Part shown: piece after piece, positions 31,567 to 40,577 of the stretch | Numbering within the stretch: position 1 is the first letter of the stretch | How the letters are laid out: each line of letters begins with the position of its first letter | NCBI RefSeq assembly: GCF_000315915.1 | Contig: NC_020190.1 | Coordinates: 930,001 to 994,000, forward strand | DNA length: 64,000 nt | Reading direction: 5' to 3' | Origin: Henningerozyma blattae CBS 6284 | Lineage: Eukaryota > Ascomycota > Saccharomycetes > Saccharomycetales > Saccharomycetaceae | Position numbers and translations under genes: made by a program | Notes under the pieces: model-generated | What the model saw: only the letters and a program-made list of their open reading frames with translations | What the model was told of the DNA's origin: nothing | Database searches by the model: none

Positions 31567-31906
31567 CTTATTGCTGATATCACTATTGAACCCTATTATA
31601 AATATGTCTTTTTTTTTATGGCATATATCTTTTAACAGTATTTACAAGATGTATGTATTCTCAATATTTTTTATTTCATTATATTCAGAAACACAGTATG
31701 TAAGATTTAACCCCCCTAAAAATCCATATTCGTTAACCAATCAATATATTTACAAAGAAAATAGAAAAAGAATTATGAGTCAGAATTTAAAACTTAATAC
31801 ATATATTCTTCTTTTTAAGATAATCAAAACATGATTTAAGCTTGTCTGTTAAAATATCTCATCTTTTACTGACACTACGGTTATTTCCGTTTACTTCCTT
31901 TGTGAC

Positions 31907-31963
31907 AGCCCTAACACGAAATAACTTTAGACCTATTTGGTCCTATCCCTAAGAAAACCCTAA
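31907..31963 (+). promoter_or_regulatory. Pair of Tbf1-type sites (AGCCCTAA, AACCCTAA)
   Basis: Exact ARCCCTAA matches at 31907-31914 and 31956-31963, 49 bp apart on the same strand. Tbf1 is a general regulatory factor in this family of yeasts. Binding is inferred. Confidence 0.5.
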
Positions 31964-32092
31964 CATAATCACATGACTCAACTTCCTTTTATCACGTGAC
32001 TTAGATGACTTATCAGACGCCATTTCCAAATCAGGAAATACAGGAAGCCGGAACGTGATTTAGTGGAAGCTGAAAATTGTTTTCCCCCCACG

Positions 32093-32100
32093 TTACCCGG
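32093..32100 (+). promoter_or_regulatory. Reb1-type site upstream of BMH
   Basis: TTACCCGG about 715 bp from the BMH ATG, in the distal promoter next to the Tbf1 and CACGTG sites. Confidence 0.5.
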
Positions 32101-32814
32101 CGACAGTTGCTATGGACAAATTAACTAAGCCAAGACTTCTAGAAATAGTAATAAAATGTATTATTTCAATTCCCAAACGTATACAATTGTAAATGATTCT
32201 TGATTTTACAACATTTTCTTGATGTTTTGTACACGAAAATACTTGTTGCTCACTCTTTATGTTATATGTTATATTTTACATCCGGTAATTATTTTAGTTT
32301 CTTTTTTCGCCCTTCCCTACTATATCATTTTAGTAAATCAAATTTCGCTTCAATTCCAATTTTTCTAACTTTTCCACATCTTACCAAAAAACTAAATCAA
32401 GCAAAAATTTAACTCAAAATCATATCAACTTTAAACATCTTGTTATATTATATATACACTTTTTTCTTGTCATAAAGCTCAATTCAAGATTCACAAGATA
32501 ACCCCGCTTAACAAGATACAACAATCTCTCTTTTTTTTTGTTTATTTGTTAATACTATTTTTTTTAAATTTGTTTTTGATTTTTGATTTATTTTGAAGAA
32601 TTAATTCTTGTTTTTATTATTATTATTTTTATTATTATTATAATTTTTTTTATTAAAACCAAGTAAAATAGAAAAGAAAGAGATAAAAAAAAAATCAAAA
32701 CTACTTCAATTACTCCCTAAATTCTGATACTACTTCCCTCTGCCCCCATTTACAACCCCCATTCTTTCGAATCAACTATCCTATCTCCCCTCAAAAAAAT
32801 AAAATACAATAATT

Positions 32815-33621
32815 ATGTCTCAAACTCGTGAAGATTCCGTCTATTTGGCCAAGCTTGCTGAACAAGCTGAACGTTATGAAGAGATGGTCGAAAACATGAA
32901 GAATGCTGCTTCTTCTGGTCAAGAATTGTCTGTTGAAGAACGTAACTTGTTATCTGTGGCTTACAAGAATGTCATTGGTGCTAGAAGAGCTTCTTGGAGA
33001 ATTGTTTCTTCTATTGAACAAAAAGAAGAATCCAAGGATAACTCTGAACATCAAATCCAATTGATCAAGACTTACCGTAATAAGATTGAAGCTGAATTGA
33101 CCAATATTTCTGATGATATTTTGAGTGTATTGGACAAACATTTGATTCCAGTTGCCAGCACTGGTGAATCCAAGGTCTTTTATTATAAGATGAAAGGTGA
33201 TTACCACCGTTATTTGGCTGAATTCTCCAATGGTGAAGTCAAGGAAAAAGCCACTGTTTCCTCTCTTGAGGCTTATCAAACTGCTTCTGAAATCGCTACT
33301 ACTGAATTACCACCAACTCATCCAATCCGTTTAGGTTTAGCTTTGAATTTCTCTGTTTTCTACTATGAAATCCAAAACTCTCCAGACAAAGCTTGTCATT
33401 TGGCCAAACAAGCCTTTGATGATGCTATTGCTGAATTAGATACTTTATCTGAAGAATCTTACAAAGATTCTACTTTGATCATGCAATTATTAAGAGATAA
33501 CTTAACTCTATGGACTTCGGACATGTCGGAAATGGGTCAAGATGAGCATCATCAACAACCACAACAACCACAACAAGAAGCTCAACAACCTTCTACTGAA
33601 GAACAAGAACCTCCAAAATAA
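32815..33621 (+). CDS. BMH1: Bmh1/Bmh2 14-3-3 protein
   Basis: Phosphoserine/threonine-binding dimeric adaptor that acts in Ras/TOR signalling, checkpoint control and carbon regulation. The 268 residues form one 14-3-3 domain with the signatures [20 protein letters not shown] near residue 42 and the C-terminal [15 protein letters not shown] segment. A Gln/His/Pro-rich tail ([12 protein letters not shown]) follows, as in both yeast Bmh proteins. Strong codon bias suggests high expression. BMH1 (V) and BMH2 (IV) are duplicates; neighbours TMT1 and TVP15 come one from each block, so the symbol is arbitrary between the two. Confidence 0.96.
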   Translation: MSQTREDSVYLAKLAEQAERYEEMVENMKNAASSGQELSVEERNLLSVAYKNVIGARRASWRIVSSIEQKEESKDNSEHQIQLIKTYRNKIEAELTNISDDILSVLDKHLIPVASTGESKVFYYKMKGDYHRYLAEFSNGEVKEKATVSSLEAYQTASEIATTELPPTHPIRLGLALNFSVFYYEIQNSPDKACHLAKQAFDDAIAELDTLSEESYKDSTLIMQLLRDNLTLWTSDMSEMGQDEHHQQPQQPQQEAQQPSTEEQEPPK

Positions 33622-33733
33622 TTCATTTGATAAAACAAAAATATAGGAGAATCAACGTAAAAAGAAAAAAAACTATAAAAAAAAAAATAAAGTAAAACGA
33701 AAATAAAAAAAAAATATTAATTTTTTTTTTTAA

Positions 33734-33770
<37 letters not shown>

Positions 33771-34647
33771 GAACGGAAAGAAAGAAAGCAAAAGATAAAA
33801 AAATAAAAAATAAGAAAAAATAAGAAAAAAAATATCACTACTCTTTATGTTTCATTATTATAAATTTCAATGATTTTTAGTTGTTTTTTTTTTGTTTTTT
33901 TTTTTGAAGAAATTTTTTTCCCTTTTATTTATTTTTTTTCACTTCTTTATATTTTAACGAATACGAATTTGATTTAATTATATACATACACATTTATTAT
34001 ATATTTAAAGAAAGACCCCTCAAAAAAAATAAAAAAAAAAAAATAATAATCTAAAAATTCCATACCAAGACTATTTGCATTGTGAAAGTTTGATTGAATA
34101 AAAATTATGTTTGTTATGTTTATTATTATTCCTATTTTATCTAATTTTTTTTTTCTTTTGTGATTTTTTATATTATTTTTTTTTTAATCTCATATTTATG
34201 CTCATATCTATATAATCATATATATTATCTATTCTTCAATAACTTGTCTATTTGCAATTGTGATTTTATTTCGAACAAAGTGTTCATTTAGTCTTGTTCT
34301 ATTTCAATTTCAATTTCAAGTTTATTTTAATTCCTTATTTTCCTAATTGGAATATTTCAAATTACCTTTGAACCAAAGGGGTAGGGTTTGCCCCACACGA
34401 GACCTAAAGCAACCCTAGCGAGTACCTAAAAAACCATTTCTCCTTATATATATATATATTTGATAAATAAACAGGGGAATGAAAAAGGTTTAATTTTAAT
34501 ATTTTTTTTGGTTTATATAATATAATAAATATGTCAATTGATTGGCTAGTTTGTGAATGAATATAAACGTATGTAAATCGATATGTATAATCTTGTCGTG
34601 TAAAAGACAAAGCACAAAGTACAAAGCACAAAATATAAAATATAATC
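33622..34647. other. BMH-TVP15 intergenic region
   Basis: About 1 kb, extremely A/T-rich with homopolymer runs, an (ATA)n microsatellite at 33739-33769 and (AT)n near 34446. Two ACCCTA-type motifs lie near 34383 and 34415. No gene is recognised; a 93-codon minus-strand ORF (34404-34685) overlaps the TVP15 start and is rejected. Confidence 0.55.
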
Positions 34648-35175
34648 ATGTTTAGGTATAGTGAACCTATCTTTAAAATGATCAATTTGATGATTGGTGG
34701 TATTGTAATATCATCTTCTATCCATCAAGCTGCATATATTTTTTTAAATGAAATCAATGCAGCATTATTAGGAGGGTATGCATTTATATTATGTTTACCT
34801 GTAGTGATTTTAGAATTCAAACCAATACGCAAATTGCATAAAATAGGGTCGTTTTATTATTCATTTATCGGTAGAGGTATCTTGTATATCATGCTAAGTT
34901 TTATGATTAGTTTTGGAGATTTTTTCAAATGGTTTGGATCCATGATTGTTTTTTTAACTGGGATCATGTATTGTATATTTGAATTGCTACCAAATGTGGA
35001 GCCGCCAAGATTATGGAGGTATTATAATCCGGAGACTCTTGGGCGAGAGCAAGGGCAAGGGCAAGAGCAAGGCCAAGGGCAAGAGCAAGGCCAAGAAGTG
35101 ACGAGAGTTGAATTTATTGACACGCAACCCAAGAATGAGCCAGTTGATAATGATGATAAAAGTTTGAGTGTTTGA
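34648..35175 (+). CDS. TVP15: Tvp15-like Golgi membrane protein
   Basis: Small integral membrane protein of late Golgi vesicles (Tlg2-containing) related to COPI-associated proteins. The first 125 residues carry about four hydrophobic segments (near 11-33, 37-58, 68-92 and 96-118), with conserved-looking motifs VILEFKP, GRGILYIMLS and PNVEPP. The 175 residues exceed S. cerevisiae Tvp15 (143) because of a C-terminal hydrophilic tail containing a Gly-Gln-Glu repeat encoded by tandem CAAGGGCAAGAG-like units (about 35041-35096). It follows BMH as on chromosome IV. Confidence 0.85.
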   Translation: MFRYSEPIFKMINLMIGGIVISSSIHQAAYIFLNEINAALLGGYAFILCLPVVILEFKPIRKLHKIGSFYYSFIGRGILYIMLSFMISFGDFFKWFGSMIVFLTGIMYCIFELLPNVEPPRLWRYYNPETLGREQGQGQEQGQGQEQGQEVTRVEFIDTQPKNEPVDNDDKSLSV

Positions 35176-35515
35176 TTTTTTGATAGTTATTTTTTAGTTT
35201 ATATATATTTCAATAATACTTTGCACTTGGCACAACACGATTACCCTGACACAGTTTCGAACTTATATATCGGTGTCCGATACGGAATTTGTTCTACGGC
35301 ATGACCGGATGGGATTTAAAGGATACAAAGGGACAACGAAAGGTATGATTTACAAGGATCGATGGGAAACAAGAGGATTTGAATAGATCAAAACAAAATA
35401 GAAAAAATAATTATACTCAAGGAAAGATAGTTATTAATCTATAAACATATAATAAGTTTTTTAGAAAAAACCAAAAACAAAAACAAAAAGAACGATAATA
35501 GTTGATTGATCCAAG
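35176..35515 (+). promoter_or_regulatory. PDA1 upstream region
   Basis: A 340-bp spacer less AT-rich than most others in the window. An A-rich leader precedes the PDA1 ATG. No specific site is recognised with confidence. Confidence 0.4.
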
Positions 35516-36748
35516 ATGTTATCGAAAAGATTGACTTGTCAAACAAGTCTACGCTCGTTGATGCATGCCCGTGGTATGGCCACAGCAGCCAAGAACAAGA
35601 GCAAAACTAACAATGCGGAAGACGTTGGCGATGCAGTAGATGCTGTTGAGATCCAATTACCCGAGACTTCGTTTGAAGGGTATAATATGGAGGTTCCTGA
35701 GTTGAGTTTCAAAACAACGAAGTCGACCTTGTTACAAATGTATAAGGATATGGTTATTATCCGTAGAATGGAAATGGCATGTGACGCGTTGTATAAGGCC
35801 AAGAAGATTAGAGGGTTCTGCCATCTATCAATTGGTCAAGAAGCAATTGCTGTGGGTATCGAGAATTCCATCACCAAGAGAGATTCGGTGATCACTTCGT
35901 ATAGATGTCATGGGTTCACGTTTATGAGAGGCGGGTCTGTGAAATCGGTGTTGTCGGAATTGATGGGCAGACGTGCTGGTGTGTCGTTTGGTAAAGGTGG
36001 TTCTATGCATCTTTACGCCTCAGGGTTCTACGGTGGTAATGGTATTGTTGGTGCCCAAGTGCCATTGGGTGCCGGGCTAGCATTTGCCCATCAATACAAG
36101 AACGAAGACGCATGTTCATTTACCTTGTATGGTGACGGTGCATCGAACCAAGGTCAGGTGTTTGAAGCCTACAACATGGCCAAGTTGTGGAACTTGCCAG
36201 TGGTTTTTGCCTGTGAAAACAACAAGTATGGTATGGGTACTGCGGCCTCGAGATCGTCAGCCACCACCGATTATTTCACTCGTGGTCAATACATCCCTGG
36301 GTTGAAAGTCAATGGTATGGATATCTTGGCTGTGTACCAAGCCTCGAGATATGCCAAGAACTGGTGTTTGTCGGGCAAGGGTCCATTGGTTTTGGAGTAC
36401 GAAACGTATCGTTACGGGGGTCATTCGATGTCTGATCCCGGTACCACATACCGTACAAGAGACGAAATCCAGCACATGAGATCCAAGAACGATCCAATTG
36501 CTGGGCTAAAGATGCACATATTGGAACTGGGCATTGCCTCGGAAGAAGAAATCAAGAGTTACGACAAGGCTGCCCGTAAGTATGTCGAAGAACAAGTGGC
36601 TCTTGCTGAAGCCGATGCTCCACCAGAACCCAAACTATCCATCTTGTTCGAGGATGTGTATGTCAAGGGCACCGAGACTCCAACCTTGAGAGGACGTATC
36701 CAGCACGACACCTGGGATTTCGCCAAGCAAGGGTTTGCATGTGACTAG
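35516..36748 (+). CDS. PDA1: Pda1, pyruvate dehydrogenase E1 alpha subunit
   Basis: Alpha subunit of the mitochondrial pyruvate dehydrogenase E1 component, which decarboxylates pyruvate with thiamine diphosphate. The 410 residues (420 in S. cerevisiae) begin with an Arg/Ser-rich matrix-targeting sequence. Thiamine-diphosphate binding runs from GDG (206-208) to ENNKYGMGT. The regulatory phosphorylation loop YGGHSMSDPGTTYRTR is present (His303, Ser304, Ser306), corresponding to the Pkp1/Pkp2 site Ser313 of S. cerevisiae. GC content rises along the gene toward GC island 2, with more G/C-ending codons than in neighbours such as TVP15. Place after BMH and TVP15 fits the merged YER178/YDR100 order. 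Confidence 0.97.
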   Translation: MLSKRLTCQTSLRSLMHARGMATAAKNKSKTNNAEDVGDAVDAVEIQLPETSFEGYNMEVPELSFKTTKSTLLQMYKDMVIIRRMEMACDALYKAKKIRGFCHLSIGQEAIAVGIENSITKRDSVITSYRCHGFTFMRGGSVKSVLSELMGRRAGVSFGKGGSMHLYASGFYGGNGIVGAQVPLGAGLAFAHQYKNEDACSFTLYGDGASNQGQVFEAYNMAKLWNLPVVFACENNKYGMGTAASRSSATTDYFTRGQYIPGLKVNGMDILAVYQASRYAKNWCLSGKGPLVLEYETYRYGGHSMSDPGTTYRTRDEIQHMRSKNDPIAGLKMHILELGIASEEEIKSYDKAARKYVEEQVALAEADAPPEPKLSILFEDVYVKGTETPTLRGRIQHDTWDFAKQGFACD

Positions 36749-36790
36749 GCAGATGGGAGCTATGTAATGTGTGTATAGATGTAAGTAGGG

Positions 36791-36820
36791 CCAGTGCCAG
36801 TGCCAGTGCCAGTGCCAGTA
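36791..36820. repeat. CCAGTG hexamer tandem repeat
   Basis: Four perfect CCAGTG units plus a final CCAGTA in the 3' region of PDA1. Confidence 0.85.
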
Positions 36821-37131
36821 AATAATATTTTTTTTGCAAATAGCTTTGTCATGTTGCTTTTGTGTCACCACGAGAAGCCCTCGCGCCACCGATTGCTTTA
36901 TGTGTCGTGTGTCCTCCACTTTCCTCTTTTGGCCACCTCGTTTCTGGCCGCCTCGTATCTGGCCGCCTCGTTTTTACGGCCATTGCTCGCGCCGTGCCTG
37001 GCCGGGCTGGCCCGCCGCCACGTCATCAGCGCGAGTATCGCTGCTGGACCTCGAGTGTAGTAGTCCAAGGCAACCTCTTTTCCGAGCCACCTGGCAACCT
37101 CAGCCGTGCCTGCCACGTGCCTGCCACGCCA

Positions 37132-37138
37132 TATATAA
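37132..37138 (+). promoter_or_regulatory. TATA box of the STE5-like gene
   Basis: TATATAA stands out in GC-rich sequence about 180 bp before the ATG at 37317 and 13 bp after a CACGTG hexamer. This supports 37317 as the start of a transcribed gene. Confidence 0.55.
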
Positions 37139-37238
37139 GCGCTGTGTCCTGTGAGTCGCCTCACACGACAGCCGCCCTCTACAAGAGAAACCCGTCTCTC
37201 GCCCGCTTGTCCCCTCTGTCTGCCCTCTGCTTTTATAG

Positions 37239-37304
37239 CCCCCACTTCACCCCCACTTCGCCCCCACGTCACCCCCACGTCACCCCCACGTCACCCCCAC
37301 GTCA
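37239..37304. repeat. Six-copy 11-bp repeat CCCCCACGTCA with G-quadruplex pattern
   Basis: Six tandem units: the first two are CCCCCACTTCA and CCCCCACTTCG, the other four exactly CCCCCACGTCA. On the minus strand this is G5-N6-G5-N6 repeated, which satisfies the usual G3+N1-7 quadruplex rule. The array ends 12 bp before the ATG of the STE5-like gene. The unit also contains ACGTCA, a CRE/ATF half site. Confidence 0.8.
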
Positions 37305-37316
37305 CAACCGCTGTCA

Positions 37317-38720
37317 ATGCCTTCATCCTCCATGTCGCAGCCGCCTGCACCTGCGCCTGCTTCTTCTTCTTCTGCCAGCTCCGGCGTCTCGCTGGCTGGC
37401 CGTCTTAGGGGCCGTCTGCTGGCACTCTCGCTGCCGGACGTCTTCGTCACGAGCCAGTCACGGGACGCTGCTAAAGACTCATCACGTGACACGTCCGGGC
37501 CCCAGTCACGTGTGCCCCGTCGGGCCTCTGAGCCTCGCCGCTCCAAGTCCAAGGCTAGACGGGACCAACCTTCTATGTCAGCCTTTGCCTCGGCCTCTTC
37601 AGTGTCTGTTGCTTCTGGCCTTGTCTCATCCGCGTCCAAAGCCGCTGCACGTGACCCGCCCACGCCAGCCTCCACACCACGTGAGTCGCCCACGCCCACG
37701 CCCTCGCCCTCACGTGGCCGTGTCGTTTCGCTTCCGCCGTCCTCGCCGCCACGTGACGCCTCTCTTACTTCACTACCGTTTCCGCCCTTCTCTAGTCCGG
37801 GCCCATTTACACCATATTACTCTGGCTCTGGCTCTGGCTCTGGCTCTGGCGCTGGCTCTGGCTCCGCCTCTGCCTCGGCTTCGGCCTCCGCCCCTACCCC
37901 CACGCTCCACCCCACACTCCCCCCCACGCCATCCCCACAGCAGTGCACCCTCTGCGACGTCGATGGGGCTGCAGTGCGGCTACAGTGTGCACACTTCTGC
38001 CACCTCGAGTGTCTCTTGGGCTCGTTCCCACGTGGACCGTCCGCCATGGCGCTACCATCCCCGCTGGCTATTCCTCGCTCTTTTGCCCTACCTGCTTGCT
38101 TGCAATGTCAGTTGGCCCACCCGGACAAAGTCCAGAGAGGCAGGGTTTTCCGGACAGTCCCCACTTGTTCGTCGTTGCTTCGTCAAATAGAGGCACGTGC
38201 AGGTGTTAAGCTGGTGGAACAGTCTGAGTTGGACACGCAGATGCAGATGGAGGCAGAGGCACAGCAATTGCAACCACAAGAACATTCCCATGGTGGCTCT
38301 GCCCCAGCTTCACCCACAGAAGACCCGGCCACACTTCTAGCATTTGCACGTGAGGAACAATTGCTCAACGTCTACAATTCGCGGCCACGTGACGCCGCAG
38401 CCGCCGAGTGTTCTGCGCGCACGTCACGTGCACACTCCCATACGCACTCACGTGCTTGCAACCTCGAGGATTCGCTGGCTCCGCGGAGCAGACGCGGCTC
38501 TGCCGTCCGTAATGATCTCCTGTCACAGAGACTTGAATCGGCACGTCACAAAAAGAAAACATGGCGCTGGCGCCATCTAATTATACAACAACGACTGGCT
38601 CGCTACTTCTCACTCCATCTTCTACCTCATCGTCCTCTTCGTGCACCTCTGTGGCTGCACAGCTATTGTTATTGCCAGATTTGCCCATTATCCATGAACA
38701 ACAAGCCCAGACAAGAGTAG
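37317..38720 (+). CDS. STE5: STE5-like RING-H2 protein, short form lacking PH and VWA domains
   Basis: Best explained as an orthologue of Ste5, the pheromone MAP-kinase scaffold whose RING binds G-beta-gamma (Ste4/Ste18). A complete C3H2C3 RING-H2 is visible: C210, C213, C224, H226, H229, C232, C261, C264. It begins CTLCD, with LQCAHFCHLECLLGSF matching the Ste5 pattern better than that of Far1. The N-terminus has an SLAGRLRGRLLAL stretch that could be a membrane helix, then Ser/Pro/Arg-rich sequence and Gly-Ser and Ala-Ser repeats. The protein ends at 467 residues; S. cerevisiae Ste5 has 917, with Fus3, PH and VWA regions after the RING. None of these is seen downstream. Synteny (TVP15 side of chromosome IV) supports STE5. 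The coding region is about 60-75% GC with twelve CACGTG hexamers in one codon phase. A decaying gene is the alternative. Confidence 0.68.
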   Translation: MPSSSMSQPPAPAPASSSSASSGVSLAGRLRGRLLALSLPDVFVTSQSRDAAKDSSRDTSGPQSRVPRRASEPRRSKSKARRDQPSMSAFASASSVSVASGLVSSASKAAARDPPTPASTPRESPTPTPSPSRGRVVSLPPSSPPRDASLTSLPFPPFSSPGPFTPYYSGSGSGSGSGAGSGSASASASASAPTPTLHPTLPPTPSPQQCTLCDVDGAAVRLQCAHFCHLECLLGSFPRGPSAMALPSPLAIPRSFALPACLQCQLAHPDKVQRGRVFRTVPTCSSLLRQIEARAGVKLVEQSELDTQMQMEAEAQQLQPQEHSHGGSAPASPTEDPATLLAFAREEQLLNVYNSRPRDAAAAECSARTSRAHSHTHSRACNLEDSLAPRSRRGSAVRNDLLSQRLESARHKKKTWRWRHLIIQQRLARYFSLHLLPHRPLRAPLWLHSYCYCQICPLSMNNKPRQE

Positions 38721-39078
38721 AAACTCCAAAGACTGCATAAATCATTTGTTTTGTTTTCATCTTCTTATTCGTATTCATATTCATATTTATCTTTATCTTT
38801 ATTTTCATATTTATTTTCAGTTACATCTACATTTACCGCGACATCCCTAATACCCTAATCTCATATGTTCTTCTCATCTGCATTGGTTCTTTTTACAGGT
38901 ATGATATACCTTCATTATACTCTATTTACTCTTTACATATACTCTCACCCTCTCTATATTCATATTTATTTTTACTCATGTTTATACTCGCTTATACAAG
39001 TAGATATAATGTATGTCTTGGCCGTTGCTTTGTTGCAGGCCAGCTCGCTTGTCTTTGCTTGCCCTTAAATTTTTCGGA

Positions 39079-39158
39079 GTATTTTTTCTTTTTTTTTTTC
39101 CTTTTTTTTTTCTTTTTTTTTTTCTTTTTTTTTTTCTTTTTTTTTTTCTTTTTTTTTG
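39079..39158. repeat. T-run/C minisatellite, period about 11-12
   Basis: Runs of 9-11 T separated by single or double C, about six units. One strand is pure pyrimidine and so a candidate for triplex or slippage. Confidence 0.85.
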
Positions 39159-40502
39159 GCGTAAAGTACTATAAAAGGGGACTGATTTCATTCCACAAAA
39201 ACATTTCTCTTCATCCACAAAACCTAACAATCCATAAAAAAGAAACAAAAAAATATAATAAACTAAAACCACGCCCCGCACACATATTGCATGCGAATAG
39301 TATACACCTTTTATTATCACAGAAAAGTCTATATGTATGGTTTCCGCTGATGACCATGATAAAAAATACAAACTAGAGTTTCTGAATCTAAATGATTAGA
39401 ACACCGATCATGCGAAAGCACTGAGGTTCCATACTTATATATATTTATTTGATATATACTTTTCTTTCGATACAGGAGTATCAAAGGTATATGCGATGCA
39501 TATTGTGCAGTGGTGATGCCAATGACTATGAAAGAATTTATTTTTATATGATGATCTAACAAAAACAAAAGCTGGAATTACTGGCTGAACGAATATATGT
39601 TGATACGTTTTTGCACTTTGCTGATTTTAAAAATATTTTCTATCTAGAAACATTGTTCAAAACAGGTGTTTTGACAAACAGCCTCGATTGAAAGTGACGA
39701 GCAACAGCACTGGGCACTGATATTTTATTTATTATTTGCACATGAGTGACAATGCTTTTTAGTAGGCCTAGAAAACCTACGCTACTGATTCATTCGAGAA
39801 ATGTGATTTTTTTATTTTTCATTTTTTTTTTTACTATGAAGAAATTGATATGATGATACCGAAAATAGATGACGAGTCTGAATTAATGAAGAGACAAATT
39901 TTTTAAAAATTTACCATTCATGCCTTTCTGATCTTCAATTTCTTCGAATGAAACGTAATTAAATCACCAGATATTATTAGTAAATACTATCTGTGTTGTT
40001 TTGTCGGGGTATGCAAAGATGAAACGAAAAAATCAAAAGACAAGCATATGTCCGATTATTCATGACGGATACGATTTTTTTATGTCTGAGCATTAGTAGA
40101 CTATGAAAAAAAAATTATGGAAATAAAATTACTATTTTTTGTTTATGATGATCTTCCACATTTCACGACGGTCAACTGCGCATCTCTACCTGTTTATTGA
40201 GATGCTTTGATGATATTTTGCCTGTGACAGGGCGTGGTACTGATCAAAAAATGGAATTTTTCAACTTTGTTTGAGATCAAGCAAGTTTCATAGGACTCAT
40301 TAATTATATATTTTACTCTTGCTTCTTTTTCTTTAAATGATGACTACCGAATTTTTGAATACATAATGATACGAGATTCAAAAAAATATAACGATTTGCA
40401 TGTCAGTCTGATACTTGTAGAATAAAACTCTTGCTATTATTTTTATATATACTCTGGTGTGTTTATCTTGTTTGGCTCTACACCCGTACATTTTTCAACT
40501 CT

Positions 40503-40512
40503 TGAAAATTTT
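40503..40512 (+). promoter_or_regulatory. RRPE element of BUD22
   Basis: TGAAAATTTT, the rRNA-processing element bound by Stb3, 150 bp before the BUD22 ATG and 15 bp from the PAC array. The pairing of RRPE and PAC is the hallmark of ribosome-biogenesis promoters. Confidence 0.7.
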
Positions 40513-40526
40513 AATAAAAAGTACTT

Positions 40527-40577
40527 GCTCATTGAAATCTCATCGAAAGCTCATCGAAAGCTCATCGAAAGCTCAGA
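40527..40577 (+). promoter_or_regulatory. Tandem PAC array (11-bp GCTCATCGAAA units) of BUD22
   Basis: Four 11-bp units and a partial fifth: GCTCATTGAAA, TCTCATCGAAA, then two exact GCTCATCGAAA and GCTCAGA. GCTCATCG is the PAC element (Dot6/Tod6 target). A period of 11 bp places the sites on nearly the same face of the helix. It sits 90-135 bp before the start codon. Confidence 0.75.

Larger units (their letters stand above)
31567..32814 (+). promoter_or_regulatory. BMH upstream region
   Basis: About 1.25 kb. It holds two Tbf1-type sites (31907-31914 and 31956-31963), a CACGTG (31992-31997) and a Reb1 site (32093-32100), then several hundred bases of T-rich and A-rich leader. Small ORFs at 31550-31834 and 32200-32412 are low-complexity and not accepted as genes. 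Confidence 0.55.
36749..37316 (+). promoter_or_regulatory. PDA1-STE5 intergenic region, start of GC island 2
   Basis: It holds a CCAGTG hexamer repeat (36791-36820) in the PDA1 3' region and then strongly GC-rich DNA. A CACGTG at 37114-37119 and a TATATAA box at 37132-37138 lie about 180 bp before the downstream ATG. An 11-bp C-tract array fills 37239-37304. A long plus-strand ORF in another frame starts at 36862 but is a by-product of the GC-rich composition. Confidence 0.6.

Noticed and set aside
36862..38190. A 442-codon plus-strand ORF overlapping the STE5-like gene in another frame
   Set aside because: It begins near the PDA1 3' end, runs through the C-tract repeat and has Pro/Arg/His-rich composition without any domain. 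Long alternative frames are expected in GC-rich DNA where stop codons are rare. The overlapping frame has a complete RING.
38978..39376. Overlapping ORFs of about 130 codons on both strands near 39 kb
   Set aside because: Both read through the T-run/C minisatellite as poly-Phe or poly-Lys and have no other content.
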